DNA of 64,000 bases from Dyadobacter beijingensis DSM 21582. GTDB taxonomy: Bacteria > Bacteroidota > Bacteroidia > Cytophagales > Spirosomataceae. Position numbers and translations under genes: made by a program. Of this stretch, positions 50,832-60,263 are shown piece by piece (positions within the stretch are counted from its first letter, which is position 1; every line of letters begins with the position of its first letter). The notes below the pieces were generated by a model. The model was not told where the DNA came from and made no database searches. It saw only the letters and a program-made list of their open reading frames with translations. The stretch spans positions 349,176-413,175 of the forward strand of contig NZ_KB907787.1 in assembly GCF_000382205.1 (NCBI RefSeq), written 5' to 3'.

Positions 50832-53051
50832 CTACTTTTGAGGGGCGCTGATCACGCCCAGGTACCGGCCCATCCAGTAAGGCAGCAGCCAGATATCCCC
50901 GGCGCTGTGCTCGCTGGCGCCGTTGCCGCCGTTTCGGTCGAGGCTGAACATGTTGCCATTGTGACGCTGGATCTGGCGCTCGTCGGGCGGCAGTACCTCT
51001 TTGGTGGTCTGCTTGCGAAAATTAGGCTCCAATTTTTCGATATCCTTGCGATGGCTGTTTTTAATCACCCAGTCGATCAGGTCGATCGGATGTTCCTGCA
51101 AATACCATACGGCTTCGTTCAAATCAAACTCTTTCGGACTGGTAATGGCCGTAAAAATATTCCATGCCCCTTCCTTTTCGGGCCTTTCGGCTTGCCAGTG
51201 GTCGAGGATCTGCTGCTTGTATTTCGTTTTCAAAGTATCGTTGAATGCATACCGGTAAAGCCCCCAATAGCCGAGAAAATACATTTCATCGTCGGAATGG
51301 TTCCAGCCGTCGGACATGTGTTTCGCATGTTCGTCGGCATCTTCCGGCGCGCGGCCGATGACGCTCATGGGGCGCATCATGTTTTCGAGATAGCCGTGTT
51401 TCGTCATCAATTCCATCGCTTTCGCCTTGTACTTCTCTTTTTTGGTGAAATGATAGGCCGTTTGCAGCATGGCCACGATGTTTGAAGAGTTCAGTTTCCG
51501 GTCGCCCACGTTGGTAGGGAAGGAGTTCACGTAGTCGGGGTGCCATTTGCCCCATTGGGTTGGCTTGCCGTCGTAGTCGATGAGGTACATATTGTTTTTC
51601 ACGATGTGCGACATCACGGTATCGATGAGCATGATGGCCTGTTTCTTGATTTTAGGGTCGCCGATAAGTTCCGCGGCGGCACCGAATGCGAAAATGTGGC
51701 CGATTACCTCGTCGCTGCTCGTCGTCGCTTTCCAGTCCCATTCTTTTTCGGGGGAATGCTGCCAGCGCTCAATGTCGTGCAGCTCATTGATATGTCCCGA
51801 ACGCTCGAAGGAACGGGCCGGAAATCCCGCCACAGGGTTCACGGTGTAGAGCCGCTCCATGGCATCCATCGATTCGCGGCAGTTCTGTAATGCTTCCGGG
51901 TCTTTGGTAGCGGCATAACGGAAAATCTCCCCACCGAGATACATCGCCGTCCATAGGCCGTCATTGTCGGAATCTTCCATGTAGCCGGTGGAAAGGTCGC
52001 CATGCATGAGGCCTACGAGCTGCGAATTGAACCCATTGCGGATATGGCGCTGCCGTACCTGGTCTTCAAACAGCAGCGCTTTCGCTTCCAGCGTCATGGG
52101 TTTGAACTGGATTTGGCCCAAACCCTTCGTTGTAAGCACCAATACCGAGTTTTTAGGTCCCTTCTGAATGTCGGTCACCACGTTTCCGGGTAGCCAGCGC
52201 TCACCGAAATAGTAATCATATCTGCCATCGGTGCGTAATGCGAATGCACCCAGGTCGGAGCCGAACCACACTTTGCCATTGACCTCCTGCACGGCCGTAA
52301 TGCGGGTAGCAGGTAGCTTGCGGAGAATGTTGCCGGTCTGTTTGCCGGTTGAAATATCGAAAACCAGATACCCGTCGCCGGTACCGATGAAAATACTCCT
52401 TTCCTTTGAAGCAATGCCGAATGCGGTAAAATCGCTGCCGCTGAGCGCCTTGGTCAGTTTCTTGTCCTGCGCGCCCAGTTTGTACAATGATTTTTTTCCC
52501 AAAATCCAGAACTGGTTGGCATTACCCTGAAATGCGACGTCCGTTACGACATCGTCGGGCAGTTTGCCGTTCCAGAGGCTTTTCGAGTCCTTGATCAGCT
52601 CCAAAGATTCACCGTCCGAAACCAGGAACATGAAATCCCTGCCGCCGGCGAATCGTCTGGCTTTGGGTAGATTGTGCTTCGAAAACAATGTCCCCGCCCA
52701 CGCGTTGCTGAACACGACCTGGTCGGTGAGGTACACGAGCTGGTTTTCGTATGAAATGAGGCCGCTGATCTGCTTGTCCTTCATATAGCGGTAATTCCGG
52801 TCAGGGACTACCTTGCCGGGATACAGGAACTGGCCGTCGTAAGTGTGCCGGAGGCCTTCTTTAGCCAGCATTTGAACCACGCCGTTGCGGTCAGCCGCGA
52901 CTTGCAGAAGCGAACTTTGTGTGGTATCCGCATAATATTTAACACTGAAATCCTGCAAAAAAGGCTTGTCTTTATGCACCGCTGGCCCTTGTGCCCGCGT
53001 GTAGATGCTCGTCGTCAGTGATAGGAGTAGTAATAAAAAAGGCTTTTGCAT
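50832..53051 (-). CDS. Secreted propeller/helical-toroid protein, paralogue B
   Basis: A 739-residue protein with a Sec signal peptide (about 1-20) and no lipobox. Residues about 50-330 look like a regulator-type beta-propeller (VWFGSDLGAFAL, IFIGTGDGYLVF blades). The C-terminal half (about 350-735) is helical with conserved WKATTSSDEVIGH and LLPYWMGRYLG motifs, like an (alpha/alpha)6 toroid of glycan-active enzymes. I do not recognise a named family. The 748-residue product 24 bp upstream shares the whole layout, so this is a tandem duplication. Binding or cleavage of a glycan is inferred. Confidence 0.7.
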   Translation of the reverse strand: MQKPFLLLLLSLTTSIYTRAQGPAVHKDKPFLQDFSVKYYADTTQSSLLQVAADRNGVVQMLAKEGLRHTYDGQFLYPGKVVPDRNYRYMKDKQISGLISYENQLVYLTDQVVFSNAWAGTLFSKHNLPKARRFAGGRDFMFLVSDGESLELIKDSKSLWNGKLPDDVVTDVAFQGNANQFWILGKKSLYKLGAQDKKLTKALSGSDFTAFGIASKERSIFIGTGDGYLVFDISTGKQTGNILRKLPATRITAVQEVNGKVWFGSDLGAFALRTDGRYDYYFGERWLPGNVVTDIQKGPKNSVLVLTTKGLGQIQFKPMTLEAKALLFEDQVRQRHIRNGFNSQLVGLMHGDLSTGYMEDSDNDGLWTAMYLGGEIFRYAATKDPEALQNCRESMDAMERLYTVNPVAGFPARSFERSGHINELHDIERWQHSPEKEWDWKATTSSDEVIGHIFAFGAAAELIGDPKIKKQAIMLIDTVMSHIVKNNMYLIDYDGKPTQWGKWHPDYVNSFPTNVGDRKLNSSNIVAMLQTAYHFTKKEKYKAKAMELMTKHGYLENMMRPMSVIGRAPEDADEHAKHMSDGWNHSDDEMYFLGYWGLYRYAFNDTLKTKYKQQILDHWQAERPEKEGAWNIFTAITSPKEFDLNEAVWYLQEHPIDLIDWVIKNSHRKDIEKLEPNFRKQTTKEVLPPDERQIQRHNGNMFSLDRNGGNGASEHSAGDIWLLPYWMGRYLGVISAPQK

Positions 53052-53075
53052 GGGTATGGGTAGTTGTTTACTGAA

Positions 53076-55322
53076 TTATTTCGAAATCATGCCTAAGTAG
53101 CGGCCCATCCAATAGGGTAGCAGCCAGAAAACCGGTTCGCGTTCCACCTCGGGGTTCCCGCCTGCCAGTGTCCACGGGTTTTTGTCCCAGCGCACCGTGA
53201 GCCGGATGCTCGCCGGTTGCAGTTCGCTCACCTGCTCGTCTTCCAGCACCGGCGTGCGTACCACGCGGATATCTTCCCGCTTCCGGTGATCGATCGGCCA
53301 GTCTACCAGGTCCAGCGGCGTATCGATGAGGAAATCGACGGAGTTTTTGAGCTCAGCTTTTTGATCCAGGCAATCGTTGTAGATAAAGTTGATCAGCGGG
53401 TTATGGTCGTCTTGGCGCTTCCGAAACCACTCTTCCAGGTGATTTTTGTAAAATTTCGAACGCTCAGGATCCTTTTCGCAACGGATCAGGATCGGGTAGA
53501 GGTAGGCTTGCAGTACTACGTCGAAATAGATAAACCAGGCCGGGTTTTGCTTCGTTACGGCTTGCATATTTTCGAGGTAGTGCTCCTTTTCGATCAGCCG
53601 GAGATATTCTTTCTGGTATTTTTCCTGGCCGGTCATGTAATGCGCCAGTTTCAAAAAAGCGAGCATTTCCATCGAATTCTGGGCGCGGTCGGGCAGCCAT
53701 TCGGGGTCCCGGTTGAGCTGGTCCGGCGACCACACCGACCAGCGCGTGGCCGTACCATCCACATCCGCAAAATTGAGCCCATGCGCCATCAGGTAATCGA
53801 CGATTTTACCCACATGCCCGGCAATGCGCTGCTTCTCAGCCGCATCGGCCGCGAGCGTGTAATAATAATAGTAGCCAAACATATGCCCGCACATTTCGTC
53901 GCTGCTTGTATCGCCTTTCCAGAGCCACTTTTTGTCGGGCGACAAATGCCAGCGCACCTCCACCGGTTTGAAACGGGGCTCCTTCGCGAGCTCTTCGGCG
54001 CGCTCGCGCTCCGTATACGTGCTGTTGTCGTCGTGCATGCGCGTCCAGGTGGCGGGGATGATCGTGCGCGCGAAAAAACCGTCGGTACCCGTCACTTCCT
54101 GCAACATCTTCAGAAAACCGAATGCTTTCCGGGCGTTATCTTTCGCGACGGGATCTTTGATGGCGGCGTAGCGGAAGCTTTCCATCGCGAGGTAGTTGCC
54201 GGTGTATTCGCCGTCGTTATCGTCGTCTTCCGGCTCCCAGCTCGCGGTGTCGCCCGGAACCCGCAAATGCGCCTGCCCGGCGATCCACGGTTCGCGGATA
54301 TGTCTTTTCATTAATACATCATAAAAAAAGGCGCTTTTGGAAGCCAGCGTCATATTCCGCTTCCTGATCGCGCTCACGCCCTGCGGCGTCGCGATCCATG
54401 CATTGCCTTCACTGTCAAAAGCAATGTCGTTGACCTGATCGTCCAGCAACCATCTTCTCGAAAACAGTAGCGAACGACTGCCGTCCTTCCGGAAACGCAC
54501 CACGCCCGTTTGCGTGCCGACCCACATCGAAGAGTCGGGAGCCCGGCGCACAGCCGTGACGTAGGTCGAAGGAATGCCATTCTCAGGCCGCAGCTCAGCT
54601 TCTTTTTTACCATTATTTTGAATGGTAACCCCGCCCAGCCCGCCGATCCACAGCTTGCCGTCGTGGTTGAATGCCAGCCCTTTGGCATAACCGGCAATCA
54701 ATGCGCCGGTTTGGTAAAAATGTTCCAGGCTCTCGGGCGTCCAGTGGTAAATCCCTACGTCCGAAGCTATCCACAAGCCGTTTTTTCCGTCACTAACCAC
54801 ATCGCGCACGGACCTTGCGATGGCGGCATTTTGCTTGATAAAACCTTTCGCATTACCTGTCCAGAAGCCATTCGGGCCGATGGCGTGGACGTTTCGGGCA
54901 TCGGTGCAAATGGCTGAAACAGGGCCGGTAGGGCCATTCATTTTCGTGGCAACACCGTTTTTATATTGGTATAACCCGTTCCAAACACCCATATACATTG
55001 TTCCCGAGGCATCCTGGGCCAGGGCAAATGCCGGTCCGTTTGCCGAGTCGGGGAGTACGGCATTCCATTTGCTTTCACGATTCAATTTGAGAAAAACACC
55101 ATTCGCCGCAGCTGCCCATACGTTGCCGTTGGCCTCGGGCAAAACCGCGCGCACCTCCCCGGCACCGTCGATCGGATATGCCTCGTGGTATTCCTGCGTA
55201 AATGGCTGATCCTGATAGAAAGGCGCTTCCTCTTCCTGTGCCTTCCCGTTCCGGCACGAAACGAGCGCCGGGAGTAAGCCGCAAACCAGCCAGTAAATCA
55301 GGAGTTTTTCGAATGCGCGCAT
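53076..55322 (-). CDS. Propeller/helical-toroid lipoprotein, paralogue A
   Basis: A 748-residue lipoprotein (lipobox ALVSC, Cys at about residue 23). Propeller blades at about 60-340 (VWAAAANGVFLKL, LWIASDVGIYHW, MWVGTQTGVVRF, AWIATPQGVSAI) resemble two-component-regulator propellers of hybrid sensors, but there is no kinase. The helical C-terminal half has WKGDTSSDEMCGHMFGYY and ends LLPYWMGRYLGMISK. It shares its architecture and C-terminal motif with paralogue B. Its ATG shares one base with the stop of the kinase-HAD gene (TGATG), so the two are coupled. Confidence 0.7.
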   Translation of the reverse strand: MRAFEKLLIYWLVCGLLPALVSCRNGKAQEEEAPFYQDQPFTQEYHEAYPIDGAGEVRAVLPEANGNVWAAAANGVFLKLNRESKWNAVLPDSANGPAFALAQDASGTMYMGVWNGLYQYKNGVATKMNGPTGPVSAICTDARNVHAIGPNGFWTGNAKGFIKQNAAIARSVRDVVSDGKNGLWIASDVGIYHWTPESLEHFYQTGALIAGYAKGLAFNHDGKLWIGGLGGVTIQNNGKKEAELRPENGIPSTYVTAVRRAPDSSMWVGTQTGVVRFRKDGSRSLLFSRRWLLDDQVNDIAFDSEGNAWIATPQGVSAIRKRNMTLASKSAFFYDVLMKRHIREPWIAGQAHLRVPGDTASWEPEDDDNDGEYTGNYLAMESFRYAAIKDPVAKDNARKAFGFLKMLQEVTGTDGFFARTIIPATWTRMHDDNSTYTERERAEELAKEPRFKPVEVRWHLSPDKKWLWKGDTSSDEMCGHMFGYYYYYTLAADAAEKQRIAGHVGKIVDYLMAHGLNFADVDGTATRWSVWSPDQLNRDPEWLPDRAQNSMEMLAFLKLAHYMTGQEKYQKEYLRLIEKEHYLENMQAVTKQNPAWFIYFDVVLQAYLYPILIRCEKDPERSKFYKNHLEEWFRKRQDDHNPLINFIYNDCLDQKAELKNSVDFLIDTPLDLVDWPIDHRKREDIRVVRTPVLEDEQVSELQPASIRLTVRWDKNPWTLAGGNPEVEREPVFWLLPYWMGRYLGMISK

Positions 55323-57262
55323 CAGGCTTCGGCGTAATTTTCGCTTTCCTGGAACAGCAGGCTGATCAGTTTTTTATGCTGCGAAAAATCGGGGATCAGC
55401 AGCTGGGCACCGGCGCGTACGAGCCTCGGGCGCTTGGCGGGGTTATGACCGAAGCGCTGTACCTCATTGCTTGTAATGCCCACGGAAATGCCGCCAGCGC
55501 GCCGCCCCTCGCGGATTTCGTCGGGGCCGTCGCCGAATACGGCCAGTTCCTTTCCTTGCAGGTTATTGTCGCGAATGATCTTTTCAATCACCATTTTCTT
55601 CGAAAACTTGGTATAATCCCGCAATGCGCCGTAAATGCCACCGTCGAACAAATCGGCGTAACCGAGCGCTTCGGCTTCGTTCCGGACGTCGTCCGCGTCG
55701 GTGCCGCTGGCGAGATACATCGTTACGCCCCGTTCTTTGAGTGCTTGCAGGAATGCCACTGCGCCCTTCATGGTATAATCCTCCTGACCGAGTTCGCCGT
55801 TGGCAAGCTTTTCCATGCGTTTGTTCACCATTTCCATCAGGCCGTCGTTGTAAATCTCTTTGTACCGAAACTTGTCGAGGATCTGGTCTTTGGGTACAAA
55901 GCCGAACTCGCGCACGAGGTTTACGAGCCCTTCCATTTGGTAAATCGTCTGAATACCAGTGGTTTTGTGGATAAATGCCTTGCATTCCGCCTGGACCTTG
56001 TGGAACGTGCCGGCATCGACCGTGTCGTATTGTCCGCCCAGGATGGATTTCATCATGACCGGCTCCATAATCTCTTCCCAGCCCTGCCGCAACGAACTGA
56101 TCGTGCCGTCGTGATCGAAAACGGCATAGCGTATATGTCCGAGCTTGTCGAGGATCTCCGGAACGCAGATTTCGAATTCGGTGTCGGGATAATAAGTGGC
56201 CGTCCGCCGGGTGCCGGACCACTCGTTTTCGGCGAGGTCGGCATTGTAAATGAAATCCGGGTCTTTGGCCATCAACATAATTTCTTCGCCGGTCGCGGTG
56301 CCGGTTGTGAATAGCTTCTGTACGGTCACGGCCGCGGCGAAATTACCGAATGCCGCCGCCTCGGCAGGTGGCAACCCGGCTGCGAGGCAAAGCGTAATGG
56401 CGCTGATGGCCGTATCGCCGGCCCCCACGGTATCGAGCTTGCCTTTCAGCTGGATGCCCGGTACTTCGTGATGCCCGGCCTCGTCGAATGCGATAATGCC
56501 GCGCTCGCCGCAGGTCACGAACACCGGCTTGCGGTACCGGCCGAATATTTCGGTACCATAACCTTTCACATCGCTCACGGGCACATTTTCGTAAGGCGTC
56601 ACTTCCCGGCCGTTCAGCGAAGCGATTTCCCGGTCGTTGCATTTCAGGTAAGTATTCCGGAAGCGATCGTTGAAATGCCGCGAATCGAGCATTACGATTT
56701 TGTCTGGATAGCGCTCGAAAAGCATGTTCACTTCGTCGATAAACGCTTCGTTCGTAATGCTGCCCGTTACCTGCTGGTTGAAAATCAACGCGTCGCATTC
56801 CTGCAATGCCCTTTCCAGCGCGGCCACAAGCTGCCGGTCGGTTTCGGCGCTCCTTTCATTATATACACCAAAATCAATGCGCGGCTCTTCCTGCCCGCCC
56901 ACGAGCCGTTTGAGATAGCTATATGTGTTGAAATCCGCCTTCTGGATCAAAAGCGAATCCGTATCCGCGCCGAGCTGTTGCAACTGGGCCGTTAGCTCAC
57001 GCCCCTGCATATCATCGCCCACCACGCCGATCACCCGGATAGCCGCCGGGTTCAGCGCTGCCAGGTTCGCGACGACGTTGCCCGCACCGCCCGGCGTATA
57101 GTAGTGCCGTGCAACGGCCAGGGCCTGCAAACCGGTTTCTATGGACACTTCGGAAGTGCGGTCGTCCATGACCCAGTAGGAGTCCAGACAGAAGTCGCCA
57201 TATACGGCGATACGAACGGCGGAGATTTTCTCCAGAATGGGATTGATGCGGCTTTGATCCAT
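55322..57262 (-). CDS. Bifunctional PfkB-type sugar kinase / HAD phosphatase fusion
   Basis: A 646-residue fusion. The N-terminal ribokinase/PfkB domain (about 1-330) resembles the HldE/RfaE heptose kinase: PGGAGNVVANLAAL (57-70) and the catalytic DTVGAGD (Asp283). The C-terminal HAD domain (about 375-646) has motif I FDHDGT (Asp383), motif II Ser519 in LASGTD and motif IV GDGPDE (Asp578). The start at 57262 (MDQSRIN) fits; a frame extension to 57373 lacks support. Kinase plus phosphatase suggests making a sugar-1-phosphate via a bisphosphate, as HldE kinase and GmhB do. It leads a four-gene operon; the link to the propeller proteins is unknown. Confidence 0.82.
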   Translation of the reverse strand: MDQSRINPILEKISAVRIAVYGDFCLDSYWVMDDRTSEVSIETGLQALAVARHYYTPGGAGNVVANLAALNPAAIRVIGVVGDDMQGRELTAQLQQLGADTDSLLIQKADFNTYSYLKRLVGGQEEPRIDFGVYNERSAETDRQLVAALERALQECDALIFNQQVTGSITNEAFIDEVNMLFERYPDKIVMLDSRHFNDRFRNTYLKCNDREIASLNGREVTPYENVPVSDVKGYGTEIFGRYRKPVFVTCGERGIIAFDEAGHHEVPGIQLKGKLDTVGAGDTAISAITLCLAAGLPPAEAAAFGNFAAAVTVQKLFTTGTATGEEIMLMAKDPDFIYNADLAENEWSGTRRTATYYPDTEFEICVPEILDKLGHIRYAVFDHDGTISSLRQGWEEIMEPVMMKSILGGQYDTVDAGTFHKVQAECKAFIHKTTGIQTIYQMEGLVNLVREFGFVPKDQILDKFRYKEIYNDGLMEMVNKRMEKLANGELGQEDYTMKGAVAFLQALKERGVTMYLASGTDADDVRNEAEALGYADLFDGGIYGALRDYTKFSKKMVIEKIIRDNNLQGKELAVFGDGPDEIREGRRAGGISVGITSNEVQRFGHNPAKRPRLVRAGAQLLIPDFSQHKKLISLLFQESENYAEA

Positions 57263-57842
57263 GAGCAGAAGTTGGTCCGGATTGAGAAAAGTGGATATAG
57301 GTGTCAGGTGTTTTTGGATAATACTTTCGATCCAATGCGGAGGGCTATCGCGGGGCTTGCCAAATGGTAGCAAATGTTACAAAATTGTTAAAAACGCATG
57401 CCGAAACGGGCGGCGAAAATGCCGGTCATTTCTATGAATTTTCTGCTAAGAAAGTGCTGTAAATGAGGATTTATGTGATAAATGATAAGTTACTATTATG
57501 ATATGATTAAATCGTACAATGATGCGCAAATTGAAGATATTTTTACGCAGTTTGCGATCTGAAATCTTGAATCGTTCATGTAGATTTATCAAACAATTGC
57601 AAATACGCCGCTCAAAATAAAACATTGCCGATTGTTCGGATAGCAGAATTTTCACTGCTGAGGCGATGTCTGACACAACTTATATTTTAATACCTGACTG
57701 ATTGTCAATTCCATATCGAATACCGTTTTCAAATAGTTATTGCCGATCAATAAATAGGATCATACCAAGAATAAAAGTTTTTTAATCAATAACAAAGTCT
57801 TTATACCTAGTCCCCTTTTCTATAAGCTAAATCTGTACGACT
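57263..57842. other. 580-bp intergenic region without a credible gene
   Basis: An AT-rich gap between the divergent kinase-HAD operon and the sigma factor gene. Short frames here have no domain, start context or codon pattern like the neighbours. On the - strand TAACATTTGC and TACCATTTGG occur in tandem just upstream of the kinase operon (57361-57380) and resemble -7 elements with one extra base. No strong hairpin or tRNA-like fold was seen. Confidence 0.5.
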
Positions 57843-58382
57843 GTGGCCTATCCCGATGAAAATACCCTGATCAGAGTGACGCAAGGCGACGAAGCGGCCT
57901 TTGCGGAGTTGTATAACTACTACAAAACACCTGCACTGCGGTTTACGGTTTCGTTGCTCAAAGACGAGGAAGAAGCTGAGAACATGGTTCAGGACGTGTT
58001 TATCAAAATCTGGGTGCGCCGTTCCCAGATCAAGCCCGACTACAATTTCAACTCGTATCTGTTCACCTGCCTGCGCAACATGGCGTTTGATCACTTCAAA
58101 AAGCTGGAAAAGAACGAGCAGCTGCGCAAACATTACCTCGACGCGATCCGCAGCGCGGGAGAAGAAGAGAAAGAAGAGTCGGAACGTCGTTTGAGCGTCA
58201 TTCAGGCCGCGGTGGAATCGCTGTCCGTCAAAAGACGGCAGATTTTGAAGCTGAATATCGAAGAAGGGAAATCTTACCAGGAAATCGCGGAGTTTTTGCG
58301 GATTTCGAAGAACACGGTGAAGAACCAGCTCGTGAAAGCCAAGCAGATCCTGCGTGAAAAAGCGGATCTGGCAACCATATAG
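57843..58382 (+). CDS. ECF-type RNA polymerase sigma-70 factor
   Basis: A 179-residue sigma factor with GTG start. Region 2 has DEEEAENMVQDVFIKIWVRR and YLFTCLRNMAFDHFKK; region 4 has the HTH SYQEIAEFLRISKNTVKNQL. It is of the Bacteroidota ECF group that usually pairs with a FecR-like anti-sigma factor and a SusC/SusD pair. Here neither gene is adjacent, so it is an orphan controlled elsewhere or at the level of expression. A bidirectional terminator follows. Confidence 0.92.
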   Translation: MAYPDENTLIRVTQGDEAAFAELYNYYKTPALRFTVSLLKDEEEAENMVQDVFIKIWVRRSQIKPDYNFNSYLFTCLRNMAFDHFKKLEKNEQLRKHYLDAIRSAGEEEKEESERRLSVIQAAVESLSVKRRQILKLNIEEGKSYQEIAEFLRISKNTVKNQLVKAKQILREKADLATI

Positions 58383-58423
58383 TATCCCAGTTAACCCGGC
58401 ATTATATATTCCTAAAACCTTGA

Positions 58424-58457
58424 AAAGCAGAAGCATCCGCGCTTCTGCTTTCCTTTT
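58424..58457. terminator. Bidirectional intrinsic terminator
   Basis: AAAGCAGAAGC (58424-58434) and GCTTCTGCTTT (58441-58451) are perfect 11-bp complements with a 6-base loop, followed by CCTTTTTT. It lies between the convergent sigma factor and lipoprotein genes. Confidence 0.9.
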
Positions 58458-58472
58458 TTAGTGCTAATGGAA

Positions 58473-59087
58473 TTATTTCAGATCGCCGAGGTCGCTCAGG
58501 TTAATGCCTTTCAATGCTTCTTTCAGCTGGTCGACGCTCACATTGTCGCCTTCCACATTCACGACGTAGCGGTCGGCTACGAGCACATTGATTTCCCCGG
58601 ATTTGCTTTCGTTGTTATATTTTTCAAATGCCTTGTAGCCTTCGATTTTGGTCGTTCTTTCATAGCCTGTCGTCGTTTCCTTATCGATTTCGGCGATCGA
58701 CCAGGCTGCGAGCGCCATGGTAGAAACGCCGGCAATGCCGCCCGTATCCACGATTTCGATATTCAATCGATCGTCAGAACTTCCCTGGTATTTGGCTTGG
58801 GCGGTGGAAACGGTGAAGCCCATTGCACCGGATTTTTCACCCGTCGCTTCGGTACGGCTCATGCCGGCCAGTTTTTCGGGGAGCAGGTCTTTCAGTTTGC
58901 GGAAATCGACGGGGTCCACGGCTTCGCGGTCGCCCATTTCCTTGGCTTTATCGGCGATGGCCTGAAGAGCGTCGGCCGGGCTGTCGGCGGCGGCTTTTTC
59001 CTCGGCTTCTTTTTCTTCCTTGCTGCTCCCGCAACCGCTTAGGAGGAGGGCACACGATAGAAAGGCGGCTATAAAGGGTGTTTTCAT
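58473..59087 (-). CDS. Hypothetical lipoprotein
   Basis: A 204-residue lipoprotein (lipobox LLSGC, Cys19) with an acidic, Lys/Glu-rich linker and a globular domain (about 55-204). The order is AIADKAKEMGDREAVDPVDF, then VSTAQAKYQ, then YKAFEKYNNESKSGEINVLV and finally VVNVEGDNVSVDQLKEALKG. No family is recognised. It lies 85 bp after lgt, the enzyme that lipidates such proteins, which may be coincidental. Confidence 0.7.
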   Translation of the reverse strand: MKTPFIAAFLSCALLLSGCGSSKEEKEAEEKAAADSPADALQAIADKAKEMGDREAVDPVDFRKLKDLLPEKLAGMSRTEATGEKSGAMGFTVSTAQAKYQGSSDDRLNIEIVDTGGIAGVSTMALAAWSIAEIDKETTTGYERTTKIEGYKAFEKYNNESKSGEINVLVADRYVVNVEGDNVSVDQLKEALKGINLSDLGDLK

Positions 59088-59172
59088 CTGACAGTTGTTA
59101 GAGTTGTTTCAAACCATTTACAATGTAATGAAAACACCGCATTGATGCACGTATTCCGACTCAGCGGCCATT

Positions 59173-60003
59173 TCAGCTCGCTGCTTCCAGCGGATTTCTC
59201 CGGGATTGGATAATGAAGTACAGGCCTAGAAGTACCGCTGGTATACTGAGGATCTGCCCCATGTTCAATGCATAATTCGCCTCGAATGCCTCCTGGTTTT
59301 CTTTCAGGAATTCGAACAGGAATCGCAGCGTGAACACCCACACAAGAAATACGCCTACCATTAGTCCGCGCGGCGTGGCCGCCTTGTATTTGTTCCAGAT
59401 CGCGATCAGGACAAACGTAAGGATGAAGCAGGTTATGGATTCGTAAAGCTGCGCCGGGTGACGCGGGATTTGCTGAAACTCGGTATTTTGCTTGAAAATG
59501 AAAGCCCAGGGTACATCGGAAGGCCTGCCGACGATCTCGGAGTTCATCAGGTTACCGAAGCGGATGAACGAGCCCCCCAGTGCGAACGTGATCGTCAGGC
59601 GGTCCGTTACCCAGAAGAACGTCTGGCCCGTGCCTCTGCGCGAGCGCGCATAGAGCCACAGCCCGGTCACCGTCCCGATCACCGCGCCATGACTTGCGAG
59701 CCCGGCGTAGGGAGGTAATATCACTTCCAGGGGATTTTTAAACAATACTTCTGGTTCATAGAAGAGAAAGTGGCCGAGGCGTGCGCCGATGACGATCGAA
59801 AGCACCATGTATAGGGTAAGCGAGTCGATATCTTCCAGCGTCTTTCCTTCTTTCTTGAAAATATAGATCATAATTTGCTGGCCGATCAGGAAGCCGGCTG
59901 CGAAAAGAAGACCATACCATCGGACAGGGAAGGGACCAAAACCGGCGATTTCCGGAATGGTAAATATTTCGGGACTGGCGTCCCACATGATATATGAAAG
60001 CAT
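59173..60003 (-). CDS. lgt: Prolipoprotein diacylglyceryl transferase
   Basis: A 276-residue inner-membrane protein with about seven helices. The Lgt signature GGSFIRFGNLMNSEIVGRPS (about 148-167) includes the conserved Arg, Asn and Glu, and RHPAQLYES is the second motif. It transfers the diacylglyceryl group from phosphatidylglycerol to the lipobox Cys, the first step of lipoprotein maturation, used by the many lipoproteins of this window. It is divergent from yidD. Confidence 0.95.
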   Translation of the reverse strand: MLSYIMWDASPEIFTIPEIAGFGPFPVRWYGLLFAAGFLIGQQIMIYIFKKEGKTLEDIDSLTLYMVLSIVIGARLGHFLFYEPEVLFKNPLEVILPPYAGLASHGAVIGTVTGLWLYARSRRGTGQTFFWVTDRLTITFALGGSFIRFGNLMNSEIVGRPSDVPWAFIFKQNTEFQQIPRHPAQLYESITCFILTFVLIAIWNKYKAATPRGLMVGVFLVWVFTLRFLFEFLKENQEAFEANYALNMGQILSIPAVLLGLYFIIQSRRNPLEAAS

Positions 60004-60052
60004 TGTTTGTGGTGTTAATGGTCAAATATACTAATATGAGACAAGACGCGAA

Positions 60053-60262
60053 ATGAAATTTTTACTCATAGCCCTGGTGCGGTTTTATCAGGCGGCACTT
60101 TCGCCTTATTTACCGAATTCGTGCCGTTATACGCCTACTTGCTCGCAATATATGATCGAGGCGGTGCAGAAGCACGGCCCGTTGAAAGGCGGCTGGCTGG
60201 GACTGAAGCGCATTGCGCGTTGCCATCCCTGGGGCGGCCACGGCCACGACCCGGTGCCGTGA
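60053..60262 (+). CDS. yidD: YidD membrane protein insertion efficiency factor
   Basis: A 69-residue protein with the complete YidD signature: [20 protein letters not shown], then [12 protein letters not shown], and [15 protein letters not shown] with the conserved Cys. It assists YidC in inserting inner-membrane proteins. Here it is isolated from the usual rnpA-yidC context. Its stop lies 1 bp from the convergent MoxR stop. Confidence 0.93.
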   Translation: MKFLLIALVRFYQAALSPYLPNSCRYTPTCSQYMIEAVQKHGPLKGGWLGLKRIARCHPWGGHGHDPVP

Positions 60263-60263
60263 A

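Noticed and set aside
57446..57676. A 76-codon - strand frame in the intergenic region before the sigma factor gene.
   Set aside because: No domain, no start context, AT-driven composition; treated as non-coding.
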